This document shows, one piece after another, positions 1-8,090 of a stretch of 64,000 bases of DNA. Source of the DNA: Bradyrhizobium iriomotense (lineage in GTDB: Bacteria; Pseudomonadota; Alphaproteobacteria; Rhizobiales; Xanthobacteraceae). How positions within the stretch are numbered: the first letter of the stretch is position 1; each line of letters begins with the position of its first letter. Below the pieces are notes generated by a model, which searched no databases, was not told the DNA's origin, and saw nothing but the letters and a program-made list of their open reading frames with translations. Location of the stretch: the NCBI RefSeq assembly GCF_018130765.1, contig NZ_JAFCJZ010000014.1, positions 173,393 through 237,392 on the forward strand, in the 5' to 3' direction. Both the position numbers and the translations under genes were made by a program.

Positions 1-172
1 GTCGTCAACCTGCGGGCCAACTGGCCTTTAGTCGCAGGCAGCGAACGGCGCGTTCAAGCGCTCCCGGCCGCACGCCTTGTGGGCAGCCCCGCGCAAGGTT
101 CCCGCCTTAATCATTTGGAAGGAGGGGCGTTGGTAAACCCCCGGTTGTTGCAAATGGCTGGTGGCGGTCAAA

Positions 173-742
173 ATGTCCGTAAGTCAGAACTTGCCCAACC
201 TTGCGATCGGCTATTCCCTTCCGCGGCTGTTCAAGTTGCTGGGTGCCGGCCTGTTGGCGACGCTGCTGTGCGGCGCGCTCGCGTTCAGCTGGCATTATGG
301 CAGGGACATCGCCACGATCCAGATCGCGCTCAGCTATTTCGGCATCGTGTTTTTCGGCCTGGCCACCTTCAAGACGCTGTGGACGTTGATCTCCGCCAGG
401 GAGCCGGTCCTCTTCATCACCCGTGTCGGCATTCGCGACACCAGGATCGCCGATGACACCATCTCGTGGCGATCGGTGCGGGACATATCGATCTTTCGGT
501 ATCGCAGCCAGAGGATCGTCGTTCTTCAGGTCGATCCTCTTCTCGCCGAGCGGTTCGAAGGCGGCTTTCTGAAGCGCGTCTTGTCGCTGCTGAACAAGCC
601 CATTGGTGCGGACGGCGTGCTCGTCACGGGCGGCCTGACCATGGACGGCGAAACGCTGTTCGAGACCTGCAAGCAATACTGGACGGCAGGACGGCTGGCA
701 TATACGGGTCGCGCAGCAGCCGAGCCCGAGCCTGTCAGCTAG
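173..742 (+). CDS. Small membrane protein, STM3941-like
   Basis: This gene encodes a 189-residue protein with two hydrophobic N-terminal segments (roughly residues 15-40 and 50-72), followed by a soluble part rich in beta-type sequence that contains GIRDTRIADDTISWRSV. Two N-terminal helices followed by a small PH-like domain with a conserved tryptophan resemble the STM3941 family of unknown function, which I infer from layout only. I chose the ATG at 173; an in-frame GTG at 161 would add four residues. The stop codon TAG lies at the edge of a dispersed intergenic repeat. No partner gene is evident, and upstream bases 1-172 show no gene I can support. Confidence 0.65.
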   Translation: MSVSQNLPNLAIGYSLPRLFKLLGAGLLATLLCGALAFSWHYGRDIATIQIALSYFGIVFFGLATFKTLWTLISAREPVLFITRVGIRDTRIADDTISWRSVRDISIFRYRSQRIVVLQVDPLLAERFEGGFLKRVLSLLNKPIGADGVLVTGGLTMDGETLFETCKQYWTAGRLAYTGRAAAEPEPVS

Positions 743-845
743 AGCGTTTTCGAGCGAAGTGGGTACCGGTTCGCGTCAAGAAAACGCGTCAAAACCAAGA
801 ATCTAGAGCCCCGTTCCAATTCCATCGGAACGGGAAAGGCTCTAG
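741..845. repeat. Dispersed intergenic repeat (GAGCGTTTTCGAGCG type)
   Basis: The element begins AGAGCGTTTTCGAGCGAAGT and ends GGCTCTAG, and it contains internal inverted segments (CTAGAGC with GGCTCTAG, and CCGTTCC with GGAACGG). I recognise this as a common noncoding repeat of Bradyrhizobium genomes. It starts inside the stop codon of the preceding gene and may fold into a hairpin that terminates that gene. Confidence 0.7.
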
Positions 846-1154
846 TCAAGGCTGCAGCCGAGACGGACCGCGTTGCTCTCACGAAACGCTGTGTGTTGGC
901 AGTCGCCGCATGCGTGACGCGTTCAACTCGCATAACCGCGCAGGGCGGAGCGAGGCGGCCTGGTTCCATGTGCGGCCTTAGTCGAACCTCATGACAGGAA
1001 GGTTCAATCGGCGCGGGCCTTCGCTTTTTGGGAACTCGATGCCGTCAGCCATTCGACATTGTCCCCATTCGTCGATGTGATAGCCTTCACAGGCGATTGC
1101 TCCTGGCAGTCGTAGGGTGGGGCCGCCTCTGGTAAGTGTGTGGAGTCCCCCGCA
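846..1154. other. Noncoding gap before the cyclase gene
   Basis: I see no convincing gene here. Short open frames exist, but they have no ribosome binding site and no recognisable product. The promoter of the downstream cyclase gene presumably lies in this gap. Confidence 0.4.
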
Positions 1155-2720
1155 ATGGGCGAAATTCGCAACTTCAGATCCGGAAATCAGGACGGGCCGC
1201 CTCCACACGGCCCCATGCCTCGTCGTCTCGCGGCGATCATCGTCGGCGATATCGCTTCCTACAGTCGCATCATGCAGGCCGACGAGGAGGGAACGCATGT
1301 CCGCGTCAAGCGGATCGAGCGGGATATCATCCAGCCCAGCATCGTCGAGCACCATGGCACGCTGGTGAAGACGACGGGCGACGGCTTTATCGCGATCTTC
1401 GATAGCCCGGTCGAGGCGGTTCGATGCAGCATCGTCATCCAGCAGAATCTCATCGGCCGCAACGCCCCGCTTCCCAAGCATTCACGGCTCGAATACCGGA
1501 TTGGCGTCAATCTCGGCGACGTCATCGTGGAGCCGGACGATGTCTACGGCGACGGCGTCAACATCGCCACACGCATCGAAGGCATTGCGGAGCCCGGTCA
1601 GGTCTATATCTCGGGTGCGATCTACGAGCAGATCAAGCACAAGGTCGTATGCGGCTATGAGTCGCTCGGGGACCGCAAGGTCAAGAACATCACCGATCCG
1701 GTGCGGGTCTATCGCGTGCTGCCGGACGCAGACGCAGTCGGCAGGACGCGCGGCCGGCGCGAGAGCGTGCTGCTCTTTCTTCTGATCACGGCATTGCTGG
1801 TGATTGCCGGCTACGTGCTTTGGTACGTGCTGGTGCAGCACCGCAGCCAGATAGGGCAACAGGCTGCAGCTCCTCCGATCGCGGCGCCGTCAGCTTCGCC
1901 GATGCCGCAATCCGTTCAGTCGTTGCCGAGCCCGGCGGCGCCGGCGCCACAAGCCGCACCCGCGGCGTCTCCGTTGCCCACAACGACGCCATCGCCTGCA
2001 GCATCGCCTTCACCATCTCCGGCATCCGCCCCATCGGTGACACCGGTCCGAGAACCCGAGATGATCGCCATTCGCGGCGGCAGCTTCGCCATGGGAAGCA
2101 ATGACGATCCGACGGAACGCCCGGTCCACCAGGTCACGATCAAGCCGTTCTCGATCGGCAAATATCCAGTGACGGTGCAGGAGTGGAACGAATGCGCCGC
2201 TGCGAAGGCGTGCGGATTCACGGCGACCGGCAAGGACGATGCGCCGGTCAGCAATGTGAGCTGGACCGACGCGCAACAATATGTGTCGTATCTCTCCCAG
2301 GCGACGAAGAAGCCGTATCGGCTTCCGAGCGAAGCCGAATGGGAGTACGCGGCGCGCGGCGGAACGCAGGGCAAGTATTGGTGGGGTGACAAGCTCCAGC
2401 CGGGCATGGCCGGCTGCAAGGATTGCGGCAATCTCGGGTCCGAGCAGCCGGCGAGGGTCGGCAGCTTCAAGCCAAACCCGTTCGGGCTGTACGACATGGG
2501 CGGCGCGATCGACCAGTGGGTCGAGGATTGCTGGCACAAGAGCTATCAAGGCGCGCCCGGCGACGGCTCGGCATGGGCCGGCGGTGACTGCTCCTCGCAC
2601 GTCCTGCGCTCGGGCTCCTGGAAGAACGATTCGCGATATGTGCGGCCGTCCAACCGCGATGGTTACGATACCAATGTCCGTTACCCCACGCATGGCTTCC
2701 GCGTCGCGCTCAGTCCGTAA
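1155..2720 (+). CDS. Membrane-anchored class III nucleotide cyclase fused to a SUMF1-like domain
   Basis: The 521-residue protein starts with a class III adenylate/guanylate cyclase domain (about residues 22-190). Both metal-binding aspartates are present (D32 in IIVGDIASYS and D76 in KTTGDGF), as are the transition-state pair N136 and R140 in VNIATRIE. One transmembrane helix (about 204-228) is followed by an alanine/proline-rich linker (about 235-295) and a C-terminal SUMF1/formylglycine-generating-enzyme fold (about 298-521). With a cytoplasmic cyclase, the SUMF1 part should be periplasmic. The two cysteines that do catalysis in true formylglycine-generating enzymes are replaced: the motif reads GSWKNDSRYVR. 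The domain is therefore more likely a sensor or binding module than a sulfatase activator. I chose the ATG at 1155 because GGAG lies 9 bases upstream; a GTG at 1140 is an alternative. Confidence 0.85.
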   Translation: MGEIRNFRSGNQDGPPPHGPMPRRLAAIIVGDIASYSRIMQADEEGTHVRVKRIERDIIQPSIVEHHGTLVKTTGDGFIAIFDSPVEAVRCSIVIQQNLIGRNAPLPKHSRLEYRIGVNLGDVIVEPDDVYGDGVNIATRIEGIAEPGQVYISGAIYEQIKHKVVCGYESLGDRKVKNITDPVRVYRVLPDADAVGRTRGRRESVLLFLLITALLVIAGYVLWYVLVQHRSQIGQQAAAPPIAAPSASPMPQSVQSLPSPAAPAPQAAPAASPLPTTTPSPAASPSPSPASAPSVTPVREPEMIAIRGGSFAMGSNDDPTERPVHQVTIKPFSIGKYPVTVQEWNECAAAKACGFTATGKDDAPVSNVSWTDAQQYVSYLSQATKKPYRLPSEAEWEYAARGGTQGKYWWGDKLQPGMAGCKDCGNLGSEQPARVGSFKPNPFGLYDMGGAIDQWVEDCWHKSYQGAPGDGSAWAGGDCSSHVLRSGSWKNDSRYVRPSNRDGYDTNVRYPTHGFRVALSP

Positions 2721-2737
2721 GTGCCGGAGGGGATTTG

Positions 2738-3181
2738 ATGAAGATCATTCTTGGCGCCGCATTGGCGGCAGCGATCGCATTGCCTCCGGGCGCGGCCTAC
2801 GCGCAGGGCAAGACCGCGCCCAAGGACGCCAAGGTCTATTTCATCAGCCCGCGTGACGGGCAGAAGCTTCGCGGCGCATTCTGGGTCCGGTTCGGCTTAC
2901 GCAACATGGGCGTGACGCATGCCGGCGACGACTACCAGAACGCCGGCCATCACCATTTGCTGGTCGACGTGAACGATCCCATCGATCCCAAGGAGCCAAT
3001 TCCGCAGGACAAGTCGCATCTGCACTTCGGCGCCGGGCAGACCGAGACCCAGCTCGAACTTGCCCCCGGCACGCACACGCTGCAACTGGTGCTTGGCGAC
3101 GCCAAGCACTATCCGTTCGAGCCGCCCATCGTGTCCGAGAAGATCACCATACGTGTCAGGCAACCGCTTGCCGGCAAGTGA
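2738..3181 (+). CDS. Secreted DUF4399 protein
   Basis: The 147-residue protein has a clear signal peptide (MKIILGAALAAAIALPPG, cleaved after about AYA at residues 19-21), then a DUF4399 domain. This domain is recognised by the segments VYFISPRDG, NAGHHHLLVD and LAPGTHTLQLVLGDAKHYPF. The family is periplasmic or exported and its function is unknown; the histidine cluster could bind metal, which is only an inference. The gene starts 17 bases after the cyclase-SUMF1 stop codon, so the two are probably cotranscribed and may both act at the periplasmic side. Its stop codon directly abuts the stop codon of the convergent korB gene with no intervening base. Confidence 0.85.
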   Translation: MKIILGAALAAAIALPPGAAYAQGKTAPKDAKVYFISPRDGQKLRGAFWVRFGLRNMGVTHAGDDYQNAGHHHLLVDVNDPIDPKEPIPQDKSHLHFGAGQTETQLELAPGTHTLQLVLGDAKHYPFEPPIVSEKITIRVRQPLAGK

Positions 3182-4237
3182 TCAGCGCAGGCTGGCGTTG
3201 ATCTTGTCCAGCACCGCCGAGCCCGGGCAGAGCGTGTCCGCTTCCAGCGTGTTGAGCGGGGTCTCGACCGTGTTGAGGTGCTCGTGCAGGTCCTCCGCAT
3301 CCGGGTCGACATAGAGCAGGCCGGTGACGATCTGGCCCTTGGCGGCGTGCTTCGCGAGGAAGGTCTGAGCCCCCAACCGGTCATGCGGGTCGTAATCGGC
3401 GTCGATCTTGCGCAGTGCGATCTTGCTGCCGTCATGCTGCTCGACCAGCTGCACCGTGCCCGGTGCGTAGTCGACTGCGATCGGATCGCGGCCGACCAGC
3501 ACGTCGAGCCGGTTTACGGCATCATTGTGCTCGCGGACATAGTCAAAACTCTTGGTCGAGCCGGCGTGATTGTTGAAGGCGATGCAGGGGCTGATGACGT
3601 CGATGAAGGACGCGCCCTTGTGGCCGATCGCGGCCGCGATCAGCGGCACAAGCTGGCTCTTGTCGCCGGAGAATGAGCGCGCCACGAAGGTTGCGCCCAG
3701 CTGCAGCGCGATCGCGACGAGGTCGATGGCGTTGTCGGTGTTGGTGACGCCCTTCTTGCTCTTCGAGCCGCGGTCGGCGGTTGCCGAGAACTGGCCCTTG
3801 GTCAGGCCGTAGACGCCGTTGTTCTCGACGATGTAGGTCATGTTGACGCCGCGCCGGATCGAATGCGCGAACTGGCCGAAGCCGATCGAGGCGGAATCGC
3901 CGTCGCCGGAGACGCCGAGATAGATCAGGTCGCGGTTGGCGAGGTTGGCGCCTGTGAGCACGCTGGGCATGCGGCCGTGCACGGAGTTGAAGCCGTGCGA
4001 ATTGCCGAGGAAATAGTCCGGCGTCTTCGACGAGCAGCCGATGCCGGAGATCTTCGCCACCCGGTGCGGTTCGATCGAGAGTTCGTAGCAGGCCTCGATG
4101 ATCGAGGCCGTGATCGAATCGTGGCCGCAGCCGGCGCACAGCGTCGAGATCTTGCCCTCGTAGTCGCGATGCGTGTAGCCGAGCTCGTTCTTCTTGAGGC
4201 CCGGATGATGGAATTTCGGTTTGGCAATATAGGTCAT
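3182..4237 (-). CDS. korB: 2-oxoacid:ferredoxin oxidoreductase, beta subunit
   Basis: This 351-residue subunit carries the thiamine diphosphate site (GDGDSASIG at about 111-119, and ENNGVYGLTKGQ) and cysteines that can hold a [4Fe-4S] cluster (C34 and C37 in CAGCGH, C68 in GIGCSS, and one in ISPCIAF). With KorA it oxidatively decarboxylates a 2-oxoacid, most likely 2-oxoglutarate, to the acyl-CoA and passes electrons to ferredoxin. The start overlaps the korA stop codon by 4 bases, so translation is probably coupled. It is the last gene of a three-gene operon. 2-oxoglutarate is the best substrate guess because of the overall KorAB layout, but pyruvate or branched-chain acids cannot be excluded. 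Confidence 0.92.
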   Translation of the reverse strand: MTYIAKPKFHHPGLKKNELGYTHRDYEGKISTLCAGCGHDSITASIIEACYELSIEPHRVAKISGIGCSSKTPDYFLGNSHGFNSVHGRMPSVLTGANLANRDLIYLGVSGDGDSASIGFGQFAHSIRRGVNMTYIVENNGVYGLTKGQFSATADRGSKSKKGVTNTDNAIDLVAIALQLGATFVARSFSGDKSQLVPLIAAAIGHKGASFIDVISPCIAFNNHAGSTKSFDYVREHNDAVNRLDVLVGRDPIAVDYAPGTVQLVEQHDGSKIALRKIDADYDPHDRLGAQTFLAKHAAKGQIVTGLLYVDPDAEDLHEHLNTVETPLNTLEADTLCPGSAVLDKINASLR

Positions 4238-6081
4238 GACACGGCCTTGCGGAGCGGGGTCACCTTGAGGTGATCCTGGTGGTCGCCAATGGCTTTTGCG
4301 ATGAAACGGGCGGTGATCGGCGAGCCGTCGTAATGCACGATCGGCACGAGACGCACCGGGTCGATGCCGTTCTCGTTGACGATGAGCTGGCGGAGCTGGC
4401 TGTCGCGGTTCTGCTCGACGACGTAGACGAAGTCGTGCTCGGCGAGGAAGCTCGCCACGCTCGAATGGAACGGGAAGGCGCGGATGCGCAGGCGATCGAG
4501 CTGATGCCCGCGTGCCTCCAGCAGGCCGATCGCCTCGTCCATCGCCGGCGAGGTCGAGCCGAAATAGATCACGCCATATTTGGTCGGCCGTTCCGCATTG
4601 GCCTGCAGCGGCCGCGGCACCAGGTCCTGCGCGGTCTCGAACTTGCGCACCAGGCGCTGCATGTTGTCGGCGTAGACCGTGCCTTCCTCGGAGTAGCGCG
4701 CATAGCGGTCGCGCGAGGTGCCGCGGGTGAAATAGGAGCCCTTGGTCGGATGCGTGCCGGGATAGGTGCGATAGGGAATGCCGTCGCCGTCGACGTCGAG
4801 ATAGCGGCCGAAGTCGCGGCCTTCTTCCAGCATCTCCGCGGTCATGATCTTGCCGCGGTCGTATTGCCGGGCGTCATCCCACTTCAGCGGGCGGCAGAGC
4901 CGATGGTTCATGCCGATGTCGAGGTCGAGCATCAGGAAGATCGTGGTCTGCAGCCGCTCGGCGAGATCGAAGGCGGCCGCCGCGAACTCGAACGCTTCGG
5001 CCGGATCTTCCGGGAACAGCAGCACATGCTTGGTGTCGCCATGCGAGGCATAGGCGCAGGCGATGATGTCGCATTGCTGGGTGCGCGTCGGCATGCCCGT
5101 GGAGGGGCCGGCGCGCTGGATGTTCATGATCACGGCCGGAATCTCGGCGAAATAGGAGAGGCCGATGAACTCCGTCATCAGCGAGATGCCGGGGCCCGAG
5201 GTCGCCGTGAAGGCGCGCGCGCCGTTCCAGGAGGCGCCGATGACGATGCCGATCGAAGCCAGCTCGTCCTCGCCCTGCACGATCGCGTATTTCGCTTTGC
5301 CGGTCTCCGGATCGTGCCGGTACTTCTTGCAATGCGCAGTGAAGGCCTCCGCCACCGACGAGGACGGCGTGATCGGATACCAGGCGCACACGGTGGCGCC
5401 GCCATAGACGGCGCCGAGCGCGGCGGCGCTGTTGCCCTCGATGAAGATGCGGTCGCCGACCTTGTCGGACTTCTTCACCCTGAGCCCGATCGGGCATTTC
5501 AGGTTCTGCAGCGCCCAGTCGCGGCCGAGATGCAGCGCATGGACGTTGGAGGAGAGCAGCTTCTCCTTGCCCTTGTACTGCTCGCCGATCAGCTGCTCGA
5601 TCAGCTTCGGGTCCATGTCGAGCAGCGCCGAGAGGCTGCCCAGATAGATGATGTTCTTGAACAGCTGGCGCTGGCGCGGATCGGTATAGGTCGAGTTGGT
5701 GATCGCGGTGAGCGGCACGCCGATCACCGTGATGTCGTCGCGGAACTTGGTCGACGGCATCGGCTTGGTGGAATCGTAGAACAGATAGCCGCCGGGCTCG
5801 ATGCCGGCGACGTCCTTGTCCCAGGTCTGCGGATTCATCGCCACCATCATGTCGACGCCGCCGCGGGCGCCGAGATGGCCGGCTTCCGTCACGCGCACCT
5901 CGTACCAGGTCGGCAGGCCCTGGATGTTGGATGGGAAGATGTTGCGCGGGGACACCGGCACGCCATGGCGCAGGATCGCGCGCGCGAACATCTCGTTGGC
6001 GCTGGCCGAGCCCGAGCCGTTGACGTTGGCGAAGCGGACGACGAAGTCGTTTACGCTGCTGATCGGCTTTTTGTCGGACAT
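4234..6081 (-). CDS. korA: 2-oxoacid:ferredoxin oxidoreductase, fused gamma-alpha subunit
   Basis: The 615-residue protein fuses an N-terminal gamma domain (about residues 20-190, starting NVNGSGSASANEMFARAIL) to the alpha domain (about 205-600, with AWYPITPSSSVAEAF and the GEDELASIGIVIGASWNG region). It pairs with KorB in CoA-dependent oxidation of a 2-oxoacid coupled to ferredoxin reduction. The open frame extends 88 codons further upstream, but that part is a shadow of the preceding flavoprotein gene. I placed the start at MSDKKPISS, which overlaps the upstream gene by 31 bases and preserves the family length. The gene lies in an operon with the flavoprotein upstream and korB downstream. 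Confidence 0.92.
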   Translation of the reverse strand: MSDKKPISSVNDFVVRFANVNGSGSASANEMFARAILRHGVPVSPRNIFPSNIQGLPTWYEVRVTEAGHLGARGGVDMMVAMNPQTWDKDVAGIEPGGYLFYDSTKPMPSTKFRDDITVIGVPLTAITNSTYTDPRQRQLFKNIIYLGSLSALLDMDPKLIEQLIGEQYKGKEKLLSSNVHALHLGRDWALQNLKCPIGLRVKKSDKVGDRIFIEGNSAAALGAVYGGATVCAWYPITPSSSVAEAFTAHCKKYRHDPETGKAKYAIVQGEDELASIGIVIGASWNGARAFTATSGPGISLMTEFIGLSYFAEIPAVIMNIQRAGPSTGMPTRTQQCDIIACAYASHGDTKHVLLFPEDPAEAFEFAAAAFDLAERLQTTIFLMLDLDIGMNHRLCRPLKWDDARQYDRGKIMTAEMLEEGRDFGRYLDVDGDGIPYRTYPGTHPTKGSYFTRGTSRDRYARYSEEGTVYADNMQRLVRKFETAQDLVPRPLQANAERPTKYGVIYFGSTSPAMDEAIGLLEARGHQLDRLRIRAFPFHSSVASFLAEHDFVYVVEQNRDSQLRQLIVNENGIDPVRLVPIVHYDGSPITARFIAKAIGDHQDHLKVTPLRKAVS

Positions 6082-7850
6082 GTCGAACCTGCGTGGGTCA
6101 TATCGATGAAATATTTCTGCATGTCCCAGGCGCCGGTGGGACAACGCTCGGCGCACAGCCCGCAATGCAGGCAGACATCCTCGTCCTTCACCATCACGCG
6201 CCCGGTCTTGAGGTCGCTGGAGACGTAGAGGTCCTGGTCCGGACGCGGCGAGGGCGCCTTCAGACGCTGGCGCAGGTCGCTCTCTTCGCCATTGTCCGTG
6301 AAGGTGATGCAGTCCATCGGGCAGATGTCGGCGCAGGCGTCGCACTCGATGCAGAGCGAGGTCGAGAACACCGTCTGGACGTCGCAGTTCAGGCAGCGCT
6401 CGGCTTCGCCCAGTGCGAGCTTGACGTCGTAGCCGAGCTCGACCTCGGCGCGGATGTCCTTCAGCGCGATGACCTTGTCGCGATGCGGCACCTTGAAGCG
6501 CTTGTCGTTGGAGATGTCGTTGTCATAGCTCCATTCGTGGATGCCCATCTTCTGCGAGGAGATTTGCACCTCCGGTAGCGGGCGCTCGGTGATGTCCTCG
6601 CCCGAGAGCATCTTGTGGATCGACAGCGCGGCGTCATGGCCGTGCGCGACCGCCCAGATGATGTTCTTCGGCCCGAACGCGGCGTCGCCGCCGAAGAACA
6701 CCTTTGGATTGGTCGAGGCGAAGGTCTTGGGATCGACCATGGGCATGTGCCATTTGTCGAACTCGATGCCGCAATCCTGCTCGATCCAGGGGAAGGCGTT
6801 CTCCTGGCCGACCGCGACCAGCACGTCGTCGCATACGATCGTCTCGTCGGGCTCGCCCGAAGGCACCAGGTTGCGCCGGCCTTTGGCGTCGTATTCGGCT
6901 TTCACCTTCTGGAAGGTGACGCCGATCAGCTTGCCGGCGACATGCTTGAAGGCCACCGGCACCATGTAGTTGAGGATCGGGATATCCTCGTGGAGCGCGT
7001 CTTCCTTCTCCCAGGGCGAGGCCTTCATCTCCTCGAAGCCGGAGCGGACGACCACCGTGACTTTCTCGCCGCCGAGCCGGCGTGCGGTGCGGCAGCAATC
7101 CATCGCGGTGTTGCCGCCGCCGAGCACGATGACGCGCTTGCCGATCTTGTCGACATGGCCGAACGACACATTGGCCAGCCATTCGATGCCGATATGGATG
7201 TTCGCGGCGGCCTCTTTCCGGCCGGGAATGTCAAGCTCGCGGCCGCGCGGCGCGCCGGAGCCGACGAAGATCGCGTCGTATTTCTCCGCCAGCAGCGACT
7301 TCATGCTCTCGATGCGATGGCCGCCCTTGAAGTCGACGCCGAGACCCAGGATGTAGCCGGTCTCCTCGTCGATGACGGAATTGGGCAGGCGGAATTTCGG
7401 GATCTGCGAGCGCATCATGCCGCCGGCTTCGGGATCGCCGTCGAACACGGTGCAATGGTAGCCGAGCGGCGCGAGATCGCGTGCAACGGTCAACGACGCC
7501 GGACCACCGCCCACAAGGGCAACACGCTTGCCATTCTTTGGCGAGGGCCGCGGCAGGCGCTGCTTGATGTCGTCCTTGAAATCGGCGGCGACGCGCTTGA
7601 GGCGGCAGATTGCCACCGGATTTTCCTCGACGCGTCCGCGGCGGCACGCCGGCTCGCAGGGACGATCGCAGGTGCGTCCCAGAATTCCGGGAAACACATT
7701 CGATTTCCAATTGATCATATAGGCGTCGCTGTAGCGGCCTTGTGCAATCAGTCGGATGTATTCGGGAACCGGGGTGTGTGCAGGACAGGCCCACTGGCAA
7801 TCGACCACTTTGTGAAAGTAGTCGGGGGCCGCGATATCGGTCGGTTTCAT
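6051..7850 (-). CDS. GltD-like FAD/NAD(P) oxidoreductase with ferredoxin domains, partner of KorAB
   Basis: The 599-residue protein starts with a cysteine-rich domain of the glutamate synthase small-subunit type (C18, C22, C61, C65, C69, C82). An FAD-binding site follows (LVGGGPASL, about 112-120), then an NAD(P)-binding site (VLGGGNTAMD). The C-terminal part carries two ferredoxin-like modules (CIECDACADICPMDC and CLHCGLCAERCP). It should move electrons between a pyridine nucleotide and iron-sulfur centres. As the first gene of the kor operon it probably links KorAB to the NAD(P) pool or supplies the ferredoxin function in cis, an inference from position. A candidate Irr-like box and another palindrome lie 88-126 bases upstream of the start. 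Confidence 0.88.
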   Translation of the reverse strand: MKPTDIAAPDYFHKVVDCQWACPAHTPVPEYIRLIAQGRYSDAYMINWKSNVFPGILGRTCDRPCEPACRRGRVEENPVAICRLKRVAADFKDDIKQRLPRPSPKNGKRVALVGGGPASLTVARDLAPLGYHCTVFDGDPEAGGMMRSQIPKFRLPNSVIDEETGYILGLGVDFKGGHRIESMKSLLAEKYDAIFVGSGAPRGRELDIPGRKEAAANIHIGIEWLANVSFGHVDKIGKRVIVLGGGNTAMDCCRTARRLGGEKVTVVVRSGFEEMKASPWEKEDALHEDIPILNYMVPVAFKHVAGKLIGVTFQKVKAEYDAKGRRNLVPSGEPDETIVCDDVLVAVGQENAFPWIEQDCGIEFDKWHMPMVDPKTFASTNPKVFFGGDAAFGPKNIIWAVAHGHDAALSIHKMLSGEDITERPLPEVQISSQKMGIHEWSYDNDISNDKRFKVPHRDKVIALKDIRAEVELGYDVKLALGEAERCLNCDVQTVFSTSLCIECDACADICPMDCITFTDNGEESDLRQRLKAPSPRPDQDLYVSSDLKTGRVMVKDEDVCLHCGLCAERCPTGAWDMQKYFIDMTHAGSTCPTKSRSAA

Positions 7851-7937
7851 TCCTACCCTGTCCGCGCAGGCCCAAAGACCCCCGCGGCCTTTTCTTGAGC
7901 TTGGCGAGCGCTTTAGCGCGCTTCAATCCGGTTTCTG

Positions 7938-7949
7938 AATGACGTCATT
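7938..7949. promoter_or_regulatory. Perfect 12-base palindrome upstream of the kor operon
   Basis: AATGACGTCATT is a perfect palindrome in the 240-base gap upstream of the leftward flavoprotein-korAB operon. It could be an operator or part of the promoter. I cannot assign a regulator, and a palindrome of this length can occur by chance. Confidence 0.3.
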
Positions 7950-7960
7950 GGGTTAGCTTA

Positions 7961-7976
7961 TTAGAACCATTCCGAA
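7961..7976. promoter_or_regulatory. Candidate Irr/ICE-like box upstream of the kor operon
   Basis: TTAGAACCATTCCGAA resembles the rhizobial iron-control element bound by Irr, whose consensus from memory is close to TTAGAA-N3-TTCTAA. The left half matches fully and the right half matches at four of six bases. Iron control would make sense for an operon whose products need several iron-sulfur clusters. This is a visual match only. Confidence 0.3.
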
Positions 7977-8090
7977 GCACAACGGCAAATTTGGGTGATC
8001 TCCCGCTTTCATGGGAGCTGCGCGTGCACAGCATTAACGCGCCGCGCGCAACATGCGGCGGTGCAATATGTTGCAATGCGGATGGCCGCT

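Noticed and set aside
1..172. Possible end of an upstream gene at the left edge
   Set aside because: One plus-strand frame is open from base 1, but it runs through into the next gene out of frame and gives no recognisable protein.
1155..2720. Reading the SUMF1 domain as an active formylglycine-generating enzyme
   Set aside because: The two cysteines of the active site are replaced by asparagine and valine in GSWKNDSRYVR, and no sulfatase gene is nearby.
4270..6228. A 652-codon open frame on the plus strand, antisense to korA
   Set aside because: It lies fully opposite a well-supported enzyme gene, its translation is a low-complexity Arg/Ala/Val/Asp-rich sequence, and long antisense frames are expected at this GC content.
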